Under the pieces are notes generated by a model. That model worked only from the letters and a program-made list of their open reading frames with translations, was not told the DNA's origin and ran no database searches. Below are positions 11,226 through 21,245 of a DNA stretch of 31,475 nucleotides, one piece after another (within the stretch, counting starts at the first letter, position 1; each line of letters opens with the position of its first letter). The position numbers and the translations under genes were made by a program. This DNA comes from Reticulitermes lucifugus (Eukaryota > Arthropoda > Insecta > Blattodea > Rhinotermitidae). The stretch lies in the NCBI GenBank assembly GCA_026260175.1, contig JAKCWW010006740.1:1-31475 (forward strand), given 5' to 3'.

Positions 11226-13154
11226 AAAATAATCACAGGCTTGCTGGATTCAGCATCTTATGTGAGTGGATACATGAGGGCTTTATCCAGTTGATTGACC
11301 TTAAATGTCATTCAGAGCTTCCCTGCATGAATAAAAAAGTAACTTTGTAGCAATAATTGCGTGTGCATGTGTATCTGTTTGTGGTGTTCTGATCTGATTA
11401 CTTTATTTATATTATTGTACACTTCATATTTATGGCAATCTCTGTTGAGGAATTATCTTCTGGTCTTCAGTTTAATCAAGGCTGTTGTCTAAGCCTTACC
11501 TCCACACCTTGTGCAGTCCTTGATGGTTTCGATGGGGCAATATGACTTCCATCGTTGCACACTAGAGAGAATGTAATCTTGATTTAGAAGCTTGATTAAA
11601 GGTGTTTTGCCTGCAAAATGCAACATGACTGAACCAAGTAATGTATCCTTTCTAAGTAACTCAATGTTGATGAAGCCTTTGTTACATTCAATCAGGCTGT
11701 CTCATTGTATCTTACAGCTATATACTATACAGTATTTTGGTTCAGTTTCTGTCGTCAAAAAATACGCATAATTAACAGACGTGATGTTAAGAATTTATGC
11801 TTGTGCCTCAGCCAAAGAAAAAAAGGAAAACAGTTGTCTGATTGGGTTAAGATTAGAAAGGAATACATTCCGAATACAAGACTTACTGCTACACGCGCTT
11901 GGTCTATACGAAGACCTCTGTATATATCCCTTTCATTATTGATTGTGTCACACCCCGGTTACCGGGTTGCCATGGTTCTCTGCGAGGTACGCACTGAGGC
12001 CAAAGAAGCAGTTTGCATTGGGCGTGTAATATAACATAGCACAACCACATTGCAGCAATCCGATGAATGAAATTAACTTACGGTTTACTCTAAGAAAAAA
12101 GAAACGACTGAGAGAAGAGGCCGTGGAGTAGAGCGTGAATATTGTGGTAGCACGGCATGACAGGCACGTCGCTAGTCAATAACATAAAGTAATAAATAAA
12201 AATAATCTTTGCTGTCCTCTTCACCCCAAGTTAAGCCGAAGTCTCTACATCTCAGCTATCCCTTGGTCTGTCTCCCTGTGTCTCTACATACGTGTGGTTT
12301 AAACAATTTTGGCCCAGTGTGATTAAGGTACTGGTCAACAAAAATTATGGCTGTATTTATTTTCGACAAGCCTGGTGAAAGTGACAAACTTCCCTTTTGG
12401 CCCATTTCTCCGGGAGTTATGTAATGGCTTCCCTGTTACCAATTTATACAGGAATGCAATATCTCCATCACATATACTCGTACAAAACAAAGGTCGCAGT
12501 TCCTTACCTGTATTGACTGATCTTTCAGATTCTGCCTATAAATTACACAAATGACGTCTGTGATCCGTGAGTGATGCAGGAATGTCGTTTCCGCGTGAGC
12601 TGATGGACTGACCTTCACGTGGCCTTGCAATGTCAAGCAGTAAGTAATTCACTTCTTCATTTTAAAAGTGGGTCACCGATATTTCGCTGTTAGATGCTAC
12701 TTAGCTGCCTTTCACATTTGTATTGAATGTGTCCTCTAAGGAGGTTAAGACCTTCCCTTCAAATCGTTTTCGCGAACATTGTAGGGTTGGTAATGGCCGC
12801 CAGTTGACTAACTTGAAAGTCCATGTAGGCTAATATTCTAATGACGTAATTTACTATTACGTAATGCATATGATGTATGTAATTTCAATGAACCGATTGA
12901 ACTGACGTCCTAGGTCGAATCCTGAAGCCACTTTGAAGGTTTCCCTAGTTCTTGTAGGTTCAGACTGAGTTGGTAACAAAATTATGGGACTGTGCTGACC
13001 TTGCAAATACCGGTTTTCTTTTATTTTGAAACGGATTGATTGGTGAAAGAAATGACACGAAAAACGTCTAAGGAGCTTACTCGTCTTGAAACCCTTCAAA
13101 TAACCAGTCAGTCATTACAGACCAGTGAAGGACTTGCTTGTGGCAGCTCACAAT
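11226..13154. other. CpG transition region, no recognised gene
   Basis: CpG frequency rises from the left-domain level to a normal level between about 11.5 and 11.9 kb. An open frame at 11705-12034 (109 codons) has no recognisable domain. I see no promoter motif that I could defend, although a change in methylation state here could mark one end of a transcription unit. Confidence 0.4.
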
Positions 13155-13400
13155 CTCCTTCGCTAGGTCAGTTGGTATAGCGACTAGGCTAAGTGCTGGA
13201 CGACAGTGGAGTTGGTACTGACTACCGGCAGGGGATTTTTGTCTTCTCCAAAGCGTTCAGACCGGTCCTGGGACCATACCAGTCTCAAATTCAAACGACA
13301 TCCTCTTCTTTTTTCCAAAATAAAAAGGGGCCAGGGCTTGAAGCTGATCACTCACTTCATCATCTATTACTGAGTTTATTCCAATGTGTGGGAGTTAGTA
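13155..13400 (+). repeat. tRNA-derived SINE, family A, copy 2
   Basis: The tRNA-like head reads TAGGTCAGTTGGTATAGCG (13164-13182), a good box A. Box B is mutated. The body contains CCAAAGCGTTCAGACCGGTCC and, further on, GGGGCCAGGGCTTGAAGC, corresponding to segments of the other family A copies. The open frame across it (13193-13537) is incidental. Confidence 0.6.
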
Positions 13401-13589
13401 ACAAGGGTCCACCTTCCTACTTCCGGCTACTGCAGCAACCAGCCCCAGAACCGCCTTTCTTCTTTATCAGCCGGTCCGTCACACCATTAAACGCCACTTT
13501 CCTTTTGGAAAAATTGCGTGAAAGCAAACGAAAATAGAACAAATGTGGCCAGCTCTAAAATAGGTCTGTTCTTTGCATTTGTTGGAAAA

Positions 13590-13734
13590 ATATGTGTTAT
13601 TTGTATGTCTGTACACTATATGGCCTGGAATGGTGTGGAGAAGAGAAAATCTCTTACCCTCACCGGAGTTCGAACCCCGAACCGTCCAGCCCGTAGCGAG
13701 TCGCTATACCAACTACGTTATCCTGGCCCCTAAG
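13590..13734 (-). repeat. tRNA-derived SINE, family A-like, copy 3
   Basis: Read from 13732 on the minus strand: a head with GTAGTTGGTATAGCGACTCG (box A) and GGTTCGAACTCC (box B, near 13668-13680), then GAGATTTTCTCTTCTCCAC. The 3' part is short, so this copy is 3'-truncated or belongs to a shorter subfamily. Its head abuts the head of the next SINE on the opposite strand. Confidence 0.7.
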
Positions 13735-13965
13735 AGGGCTCGTAAAAAACTCGGTAGAGCTACTGGCTAAGGGCCGGACAATCGGGTTTTAATTTCCGAC
13801 AGGGACAGAGATTTTTCTCTTTGCCACCGCGTCCGGGCAGGCTCTGGGGCTCACACACCCTCGTATCTAACGGGTACTGAAGGCCGTAAGGCGGCAGAGA
13901 TGTGAATCTGACCGCCTGTATCTAGCGCCGAGATTACAAATGCGTGGAGACAGACTTCCAGTCGC
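13735..13965 (+). repeat. tRNA-derived SINE, family A, copy 4
   Basis: The head has CTCGGTAGAGCTACTGGCT (box A), then GGGTTTTAATTTCC as a decayed box B, then GATTTTTCTCTTTGCCA, a GGGCTCACACACCC segment, and GGCGGCAGAG further on. The order matches the copy at 15828-16115 read on its own strand. Confidence 0.7.
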
Positions 13966-14138
13966 CAGTATCTCTTTATGGCGTATCACTTAATGAAGCA
14001 AAAGAACAACTTCAACTTACATACTATATATAAAATGCTAATTAAAAGTTTGAACTGCGTTGGTTCGAATACATGTGCATCGAATCCGACCAGCATGCCA
14101 CAGGTTGCATAGTAGGAGACAATGAGTAAGATAACCTA

Positions 14139-15391
14139 CGGTGTCTAACACTAAAGTTTCTTGATTGAGGCTACAAGAACAGATATATATTTCACAAGAA
14201 AGATTGTTTTACTTTCCTTCAGTGTAATCTACCTTCACAGCAACACCCTTTTTAACCTCCTTTTAGAAGTTGCACACACCGGTCGTCGAAGGCGTCCAAA
14301 GGAACTGCCTTTATTTCGGCGGTTACCTTCCTCATGATGATCTTGACGTTCTAACATCTTATTTTGAGGAAGGACTTTGCTTTAGAGAGCAGAGAAAAAT
14401 TGACTAAAGCGAGGTCAGGTGAATAAGGTGGATGGTTGCTCTCTATCACGCCGTGAATCGCCAAGAAGCGCTGCACTATCATGGCAGAACGAGAAAAGGT
14501 GTTAGGTGCCTTTCGCTCGAATTTGCGGCCTCACTCTCGAAATCCGCCTCAACAACCTTTCCAGCGCCTGTACGTAGAATTCACTTCACTATTTTCCCTG
14601 CGGGCACAATTTCCTTGTCGATTGCACCCTGTTTATCGGAAAGTGATCAACATTGTTTTGACCCTCGACTTTTGCAAGGGAAACATATTAGGCTTCAGCG
14701 ATGAGATTGTTCTCTAGTTCATACTTCGACGTTTTGTTTCGGGATCGTAATGAAACAGCCCAGACTCATCTCCTGTAACGATGCACTTGAGAAAGTGCAG
14801 ATTGGTGTGACAGACCTGGATGAAGTCTTCGCAGGTTGTGACTCCACGCTCCTTTTGCTCATCTGTGAGTCTGTGTGGAACAAACTTCGCGCAGATCTTT
14901 ATCTTTCCAAACTTTTAATGAATAATCTGATTAATCTTCTCCAGGTTAATGTACAATTGCTCCTAAATCAGTTCAGCGTCATCTGAGGTCTCTGGCCAAC
15001 GGTTCACTACTTTTTGCAACTGTTAGCTGATACAGAGCAGTTGACGACCGCCCAAACCTTGGATCATTTTCAAGGGCCTCACTTCCCTCTCTGAATTTTT
15101 AAACCATTCGAGACATGCGTGCGAGAAGGAGCTTCATGTCCATAAACAGTTTCCAATATTTTGCATGTTGCTGTAGTTTTTTCTGTGTTTAAAACAAAAT
15201 TTGATATTCGTATGCTGTTTTATGACAACAAAGAAAAACACAACTTAAGCGCTGAGCTAACTGAGACAGAACTTTCATTTCACTAATCTATGGTGGACAT
15301 AACACGAACTAACGGAACCCGGCTACGATTGTTTTATGCGCTTAGCCATTTTTGCGCAATGTCAGTACCGAAACTTTATTGTTTGACCAAT
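14139..15391 (-). mobile_element. Mariner-family DNA transposon, complete outline, inactive
   Basis: Terminal inverted repeats of about 27 bp match at roughly 20 positions and share ACNNTAAAGTTTC (14149-14160 and its complement near 15370-15381). Both outer ends lie exactly 18 bp outside the shared TAAAG, next to TA duplications at 14137-14138 and 15392-15393. The 1,253-bp length is the usual size of a mariner. A transposase remnant fills the interior on the minus strand. The outline is intact but the coding region is broken, so it is a dead copy. I cannot place it in a named mariner subfamily. Confidence 0.85.
14235..15215 (-). pseudogene. Mariner transposase pseudogene
   Basis: Read on the minus strand from about 15215, the N-terminal part contains TVYGHEAPSRTHV, the helix-turn-helix region of mariner proteins (usual form FGDEALSRTQV). 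A second frame carries EWFKNSERE and continues to KICAKFVPHRLTDEQKERG, the linker motif, and then IVTGDES with HYDPETKR, which holds the first catalytic aspartate. Toward the C-terminus VQRFLAIHGVIES leads into HPPYSPDLA, which holds the third catalytic position of the DD34D triad, and then AEIKAVPLDAFDD. The HDNA motif with the second aspartate is not recognisable. Several stops and frameshifts interrupt it. The family acts in the nucleus as a cut-and-paste transposase that binds the terminal repeats seen at 14139 and 15391. Confidence 0.85.
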
Positions 15392-15812
15392 TAATGCCTA
15401 GCGACAATTCCGTGCGTCCGTAGACGTTTTCGCTTTTAATTTTTGTTCTGATCATTCCGAAATTAAGGCTGATATGAGCTTACCCGCAAACGCGCATTGC
15501 CATATAACACATTTTCCCAGGAGTACCTTTATCTGCTCGTACGCTGCAGATGGTACGAGTAATATACTGCTTTTGAATCTCGCTCAAGTCGCGAAAGGGA
15601 TGCAGTCAGCTTGATTTATATTGCAGCAGTCATATGTGTTTTAACATTTTAAACGACGATTGCGTTTGTGGAAACACATCCAATTCAGATTTAATGTGTG
15701 ATTTAAATGAACTTGTTCTTATCAAAGGGTTTATAAGCTTTTATTAGTGGGCGGCCATTTTGACATGGTGGGTCATTTGCCGTCCAGAGTAATCGACTTG
15801 CAGCGTGAGGTT
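15392..15812. other. No recognised feature
   Basis: Unique-looking sequence between the mariner and the next SINE. Confidence 0.5.
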
Positions 15813-15827
15813 AAAAGCAAAATTTAA

Positions 15828-16115
15828 AGGTAAAAGTTCACCCTGGAACAGACCATGAAGGCCCAGAGGGGGAGTAGAGGTATAGCTCTACAATTTCTTT
15901 AATCTCGGCTCTAGATGGGTGGGGGAGGGGGGTGAACGCCACGCTCCAGCAACTTTACCCCCGGGAAAGAGACCCGGTACCCATTGTACAGAAGGATGGA
16001 TGGAGCCGAGAGCCGGTGTGGACGGGTGCAGAAAATCTAGCCCCCACTGGGATTCGATTCCCGGACCGTCCAGCCCGTAGCGACTGGCCATACTGGCTAC
16101 GCTACCCCGGCCCAC
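15828..16115 (-). repeat. tRNA-derived SINE, family A, full-length copy 5
   Basis: Read on the minus strand from 16115: head with GTAGCCAGTATGGCCAGTCG as box A region, GGGAATCGAATCCC as box B (16049-16062), then a body with GGGTACCGGGTCTCTTTCCC and an ending of TTCACCTTTAACC type. Candidate target duplications of 15 bp with 2 mismatches lie at 15813-15827 and 16116-16130, giving a 288-bp element. It aligns over its whole length with 16417-16695. Confidence 0.85.
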
Positions 16116-16261
16116 AAATGCAAAATGTAATGGTATTAGTTATGTGAAGCAGCTGTGTTTAATGTTGGAATCAGTAAAAATACACGTGATTCTATAACTA
16201 AAATAACTCACATTCACCAGGACTTTTTCCATCGTCACATTTAACAAAGACACACTGGTTC

Positions 16262-16292
16262 CGTCATCAGAGTAGCTTCCGAAACGTTGTGT
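16262..16292 (+). repeat. Possible hammerhead-like half-motif, copy G
   Basis: CTTCCGAAACGTTGTGTG follows a GTCATCAG string. The GAAACGTTG end matches the dispersed family, but the CTGANGA box and pairing partner are not preserved. A weak call. Confidence 0.25.
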
Positions 16293-16416
16293 GTTTTTTA
16301 AAGTATAGTTTGACAATGAAAAAAGCCTTTGTGAATGTCAGTGATTTTAGATACGTGAAACCATTGTCCAGAACGTACATGTAGGTAACTCTATGCTCAA
16401 AATTCGTGGTACTCGT

Positions 16417-16695
16417 AAAGGTAAAGGTAATGTTTACCCTAGAACAGGCCATGAAGGCCCAGAGCGGAAGTAGTGGTATAGCTCTACTCTTTCTTTAACC
16501 TTGGCGCTAGATGAGGGTGGGTGGTCAACACCAGGCCCCGGCGCTTTACTCCCGGGAAAGAGACCCGGTACCCATTGTACAGGAGGCTGGGTGGGTCCCA
16601 CGGCCGGTCTGGACTTCTGCGGAAAATCTCGCACCCACCGGGATTCGATCCCCGGACCGTCCGGCCCGTAGCGAGTCGCTGTACCCACTATGGTA
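16417..16695 (-). repeat. tRNA-derived SINE, family A, full-length copy 6
   Basis: The head at the right end carries GTGGGTACAGCGACTCGC and a box B of GGGGATCGAATCCC; the body has GGGTACCGGGTCTCTTTCCC and GAGCTATACCACTACTTCCG near its 3' end. It aligns along its length with the copy at 15828-16115 with modest divergence, and its CpGs are intact. No convincing target duplication was seen. Confidence 0.85.
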
Positions 16696-17062
16696 GAGCT
16701 TGATACATATAGACTATATAGGTATCGTAGCAGTGTTTACAAGCATGACGGACGCCCAAGTATCGTGGAAGTGGCCGAAGAAAAATGGCACTGAAACCGG
16801 TTTCTGTTCGCTGCTTCTGGCGTGTTCTGTCAGTTACCGTCTCACCACCAATGTTCCATATTCCACGTGCCCTCCTACACGAAGTGCAGTATAGACACTG
16901 GCAGCGTTGCTAAATAAACCACTAAGAATGAAAGCTAATGTTACGTGATTACGGAGTTTCAAAGATAAGTCATTTGCCTTCCACCGAATAAAACTAGACT
17001 TAAACTGTTAATAGAAATACGTTTTTCGATACACATAATAAACAACACTGTATTAAATCGGT
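16696..17062. other. No recognised feature
   Basis: Short spacer between a SINE and a microsatellite; no gene or repeat seen. Confidence 0.5.
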
Positions 17063-17111
<49 letters not shown>

Positions 17112-17144
17112 TAGTAGGAGGAGGAGGAGGAGGAGTAGCAGCAT
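17063..17144. repeat. Compound trinucleotide microsatellite (GCA, GTA, GGA)
   Basis: About 11 units of GCA run directly into about 7 units of GTA, then about 6 units of GGA, then GTA and GCA again. Each block differs from its neighbour by one base, suggesting stepwise mutation followed by expansion. The leucine-rich open frame on the minus strand is a by-product. Confidence 0.95.
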
Positions 17145-17887
17145 TAATAGTTGTTGTTGGGCCTGTTACAATTTTTTAATTGTTATAATTTTCAAATATA
17201 GTTGTCGACCAAGAATTGTTTTTAATGTTTAATATGCTTTACCTTGACAAGAGCAGGATCAGTGGAGGACAATCGGATACAGGAAGTACGTATCATTGCT
17301 TTCGTAACGCAGGCTTTGTTAAGCGTAAATTTATTTAAGAGTTTGTAAATTCTTGTTCTCACTTTCCGTAACCTGCGAAAGAAAATAAGTCATAAGGCCG
17401 ATATCTATTATCGCAAATAATTAAAAAAATTCCTATAAGGACAATCAGGCCCCTTAGGCAAGTTTTTCTTTCCTTATCAACTGGTAACTCAGACGCCATT
17501 TTGTCTGTGAACGTCAACGTTCCTGGTAACTCCTGTTCAGTGTTACGTGCTATTTTATGGCACGTTACTCCATGTGTCTCAGTTATTTTAATGTAAAGTG
17601 GAGTGGCTGTTGTAAGAAAAGAACTGGATAATTTTAAGACACTCGTTAAGTTTCAGAACCAGTATGACGAAGAGTCTGTGTAATGTTTCCTTCTTCTTTC
17701 ACATTTGTTGAGTTTGTAGAGTGGGTTGTAGAGTGGGCCTACTTGTTCAGCGAGCAGCATGTTTTCTACAAGACGGATTTTTAAAGCAGTTTTGCTAATT
17801 GTGGTGTAAAAAAGGAAATGTTTAAAACTGTACAACTGTTTGAGATGTTTTATGTAAAGAAGTGACTGACATATTTCGTGTTTTTTT
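17145..17887. other. No recognised feature
   Basis: Normal CpG content, AT-rich, no coding signal that I can defend. Confidence 0.5.
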
Positions 17888-18010
17888 AGGCCCCGGTTTC
17901 AAATCTATCCTGACTCAGTATTCCGCGGTATTTTGTAGCGCCATCAGGAAAATACGCCAAATTAGGCCACGACCTCTTCCTTCCACGTTCTTTCCGATTT
18001 ATTGTTTACT
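17888..18010 (+). repeat. Likely SINE body fragment
   Basis: The order GGTTTCAAATC, CTGACTCAGTATTCCGCGG, GGCCACGACCTCTTCCTTCC resembles the body of a widespread arthropod tRNA-derived SINE whose 3' half has a GGCCACGGCCGCTTCCTTCC-like segment. The head and tail are missing. Recognised from memory of that family, so moderate confidence only. Confidence 0.4.
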
Positions 18011-18153
18011 AATTACCGTAACATTCGATGCTATATACCTAGTCTCAGTTAATGACAGCTTTGTTAAATAAACCATAAATAGTAAATTATTAACTAACTG
18101 CAAATTTCAGGCTCTTACTTGAGATCTTCGCTTTTCTGGGATGTTACGCAACG

Positions 18154-18217
18154 TAGATTGGTACTTAGTTACCTACGTTTCGGGACAACCTATCGGTCCC
18201 ATCTTCAAGGACCAAGC
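18154..18217 (-). repeat. Hammerhead-like dispersed repeat, copy C
   Basis: On the minus strand: TTGAAGA (18202-18208, one base off CUGANGA), GGGAC (18196-18200) pairing with GTCCC (18182-18186) across a 9-nt loop, then GAAAC (18177-18181) and GTAGG. Outside these, TTGGT and ACCAA (18211-18215 and 18158-18162) can pair as stem I, so a closed three-part fold is possible. The box has a C-to-T change at its first base, which would weaken or abolish cleavage. Confidence 0.5.
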
Positions 18218-18569
18218 ATTTCAAGAAGAAAGTTCTTACTTGAAAAGCTGATAGTCCCTTACCCGTTTACGGATTTTCTGGTTACATGAACTACATATGT
18301 ACATTCCCATATTCATAAAGTCTGCCACTAGGTCCTGTTCTAAACTACATAGTGTCCACATTCCTATGCGATGGATAGTCTGACATAATACACTGTAGTG
18401 TCGGCAGTCACCTTCCATTGACGTTTGTCTGAACATTTCAATCCTGAAATCAGTGTATTGAATTTTAATGAAATTTGGTATTGAGCAGTCTAGACTGGAA
18501 GTTGTGTATTGAGTTTAGTTTTGACGTATGCCGTTCAGTCATAACCCGTACTTTGCAGGAAGACAGCAC
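18218..18569. other. No recognised feature
   Basis: No gene or repeat recognised other than short open frames. Confidence 0.45.
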
Positions 18570-19123
18570 TAAACTTTATGATATTTATAAACAAGACAGG
18601 CAGTGTACGTATAACCTAATATTGAGGCGCGTTCGTGTAACTATTGTGGCAGTGGAAAAGCAACGATTATTACACATTCTGAGTGCATGTGTCTGTAGCT
18701 TTAATTGTCCAGCATGCAAAGCACGTGCGCCGCATTATATTGTCATTTGTGGCCTGTCTGGGTGTACCATATTTTTTCACATTATCTCCTAAACGGTACG
18801 ATTTTCAGAAAAAAAAGTTATTGAAAATAAAATGTGTGTTTTGACTTTTTCTACAAATTTGTCTGCAATATTTCTCAGTCTAAGAATAATTCAGCGAGAT
18901 ATTATCATAAATGTACATATGTGTTCATTTAAAATACCTTTTATTCTTGTCAGATTTTAATGAAAGTAGAATTTTTTCGACAGATTTTCTAAAAAAAATC
19001 CTCAAATATCAAATTTCATGAAAATCCTTCCAGTGGAAGCTGAGTTCTATGCGGACGGACGGACTGACAGACATGATGAAGCTAACAGTCGCTTTTCGCA
19101 ATTTTTCGAACGCGCCTGAACTG
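18570..19123 (+). repeat. Unnamed dispersed repeat R1, copy 1
   Basis: This region and 28760-29222 share, in the same order and orientation: a GGCAGTGTACGTATAAC segment near the left, GTGGAAAAGCA, TCGACAGATTTTC with TCAAATTTCATGAAAATC, an AGTGG(A)AGC patch, a GGACGGACGGAC run and an ending of AGCTAACAGTCGC then CGAACGCGCC. Spacing between blocks varies by tens of bases. The coding potential is not convincing. The tail motif (GGACGG, then CAGACATGA, then GCTAAYAG) looks like the 3' end of a non-LTR element or a SINE-like retroposon. I do not know a family name. Confidence 0.7.
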
Positions 19124-20044
19124 ACTCTGTCTAAATGAATTGAGTACTTATACAAAATATAAACCTCAACAAGCCAGAACACTTATTTAAAAATATATTG
19201 TGGTGAATATTTAAATAAAAAACGAGGTAGCGAATTTCTGACTCTCCGATGTGATATTTATGGTGGTATTAGCTTTATATGTCTAGTTGCAGTAAATTAA
19301 CCTCAAAACCAATGTAGTATTCAAAACAGCAAATAACACATTTTTAAAAGTATGTTCACTCCATGGAGAGCACCTTTCCACTTTGTATTTATTATACCAC
19401 CATGGGTACGGCAGGGGAGCAGTCATGGTGTTGTGTCTTCTTTTCCCTGCGGACATTAAGGGAAACCAAAGCGCGGAAACAAATCGCTGTCTCTGCGCGG
19501 AGTGATATCAAAGCAGAACTTCACTAGGCCTATCTGCTAGTCGCCTGGTAACAGTACTGGGGCTAAATGATTCACGCACCAGTAGACCGAAAGTACAAAT
19601 GACTCTTTTTCATTAGCGTCAGTCGACTGTTTTGAAAGCGAATTTCCGAATAGTGGAAACGAGACCTTCGTTAAACAAAACAAATCAATATTGCAAACCG
19701 GCACGATAAGTGTACTCCTGTTCACAATATTGTAATTGTTAATGAAGTCCGTTCAAGCGAAGGGCGAGATTTAGCCTGTTTGAAGCGGAGGGTAGAGTCT
19801 TGTTGCAATCTAGAAACAAGGAGCCAAATGCAGTGTACTGACAATGCGTGACTCACGGCACATTAAGTAGTCAAATCACAAAATAAAAACTAAAGAAGCC
19901 TAGTTATGGACAGTACTGTAGTATTTATTCCAGAACACACATAATGGTTATTTCGTCCCCATAACTTGGTTTCGTGAATTAAGCAACGGAACTTCTTCCA
20001 TGCCAGATGCTAACGAATTAATTGTTCGTAAGTTATTTCACCGC
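19124..20044. other. No recognised feature
   Basis: A CpG-richer patch lies near 19430-19520 but no exon or promoter can be supported. Confidence 0.45.
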
Positions 20045-20213
20045 GATGCCAGTGGCCGCGCAGTATATGGCGTAGGTCTGCGGCGGTTTGCTTGCTGGGA
20101 TTGCGGGTTGGAATCCCGCCGGGGGCATGGATGTCTGTCTCTTGTGAATGTTGTGTGTTGTTCAAGTAGAGGTCTCTGCCACGGGCCGATCCCTCCTCTA
20201 GAGGAGTCCTACC

Positions 20214-20245
<32 letters not shown>
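20045..20245 (+). repeat. tRNA-derived SINE, family B, copy 1, with (GT)15 tail
   Basis: CCAGTGGCCGCGCAG is followed by a tRNA-like segment with GGGTTGGAATCCC as box B, then GGCATGGATGTCTGTCTC and GTGTTGTTC. The copy ends in a perfect (GT)15 run (20216-20245), a common way for SINE tails to seed microsatellites. It shares its head and GCATGGATGT body with 21257-21525. Confidence 0.75.
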
Positions 20246-20246
<1 letters not shown>

Positions 20247-20389
20247 ACTGAGTGTGATCAGGTGCAACAATAACCCTCTACACCTACAACGAGTAAATAG
20301 AAGAGGTCAGAATAAGAAATGTTTACTTCACGACGCTTTCAGTAATCCAAACTCATAATGTTGAATGACAGATTAGTCAGTAACGAACT
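20246..20389. other. Spacer
   Basis: No feature recognised. Confidence 0.4.
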
Positions 20390-20580
20390 GGACAGCGTGT
20401 GTAAGGGAGCGACAGTGGCCTCGCCTGAGGTACTGTCCCAGCACTTCCTTGAGGAGGCTGAGGAAAACCACAAACACTGTCATGGAATGCAGTAGGTCTC
20501 CGGGTCCATAAGTGACAGACGAACTTCTGAACATGAAGCAGGAGTAGTGTACACTGCACCGCCACTTTCCATATCCGGTG
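20390..20580 (-). repeat. Possible SINE fragment
   Basis: A segment with GGTACTGTCCCAGCACTTCC, then GAGGAAAACCACAAAC, resembles the TCCCAGC...GGAAAACC block in the body of some insect SINEs. No box A or B is visible, so it is a weak call. Confidence 0.3.
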
Positions 20581-21245
20581 TAACGATTAAAATCGTACTG
20601 CTTTATTAATTATGTAGTAATACAGTGATCAGACCAGAAAAACTCCATTTCTTGACTTTGTTGGCGTTCCATCCATACCTGACATAAGGAATATAATGCC
20701 ACGATTCCGTAAACTCTGTCGCCACTGTCTTCTTTGTAGCGGGGTCTACCTCATGAACAGCAGAGTGACATTAATATAGGGGAATGTATGCCCACATTCT
20801 GCTTCCTACACACATATGCGTCACAGAAGTTTCTACGAAATAACGTATTCAAATTATTTATATCGAAAATATTAGACTACCGGAAGTACTGGAATTCCTT
20901 TGGAGTATGGTCGAAAGCTTGTCCAGTTCATAGGAATTCACACAACGTTCTGTAATATCCACTTTCTGAGAAGATGATTGTTACAATAGGGAAGGTTTGA
21001 CGTGCGTCCTGAACTGAAGATATGAACTGAATTTTAGGCTCTAAGCTATATGAGAGCTGTAACCGGATTAAAGAATCATAAAATCCCGAACAGTAGGAAA
21101 GGGAATGCTGGGAAGACTTTGAGACGATGGCGGGATTCTGGTTTGTATATTCGTAACATGTCTCAGTAAACCTAACACCGGAAAGGAGGAAAACAATGGT
21201 GATGACGATGGTGCTGGTGGCTTCTTTAAATCTTGTCGTGTTTAT
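20581..21245. other. No recognised feature
   Basis: Unique-looking sequence; no gene or repeat recognised. Confidence 0.5.

Larger units (their letters stand above)
1..11700. other. CpG-depleted, GT-skewed domain without recognisable exons
   Basis: CpG is very rare here: I count 2 CpGs in positions 1021-1500 against 16 in 17221-17700. TpG and CpA are abundant, and T exceeds A and G exceeds C on the + strand over long stretches. This pattern is what long-term germline cytosine methylation produces, and in insects such methylation is concentrated in transcribed gene bodies. I infer that this part may be intron or 3' untranslated sequence of a gene whose coding exons lie outside the window. I found no exon with convincing codon structure; the only protein similarity comes from transposon remnants. 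AATAAA-type signals occur (for example near 2951) but are unremarkable in AT-rich DNA. Confidence 0.6.

Noticed and set aside
11705..12034. 109-codon open frame at the CpG boundary, considered as a first exon
   Set aside because: No recognisable domain, splice structure or conserved motif could be pointed to; length is within chance.
13155..13965. tRNA genes at the box A/box B motifs
   Set aside because: The motifs sit at the heads of repeated SINE bodies and cannot fold as complete cloverleafs with an acceptor stem, so they are not tRNA genes. The same applies to the heads near 745, 8030, 16100, 16690, 20090, 21300 and 29930.
16959..17144. Minus-strand open frame with a run of about 26 leucines
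   Set aside because: It is the translation of the compound triplet microsatellite and has no other coding sign.
20000..20251. Cysteine-rich open frame ending in VCVCVC
   Set aside because: It is the translation of a SINE followed by its (GT)15 tail.
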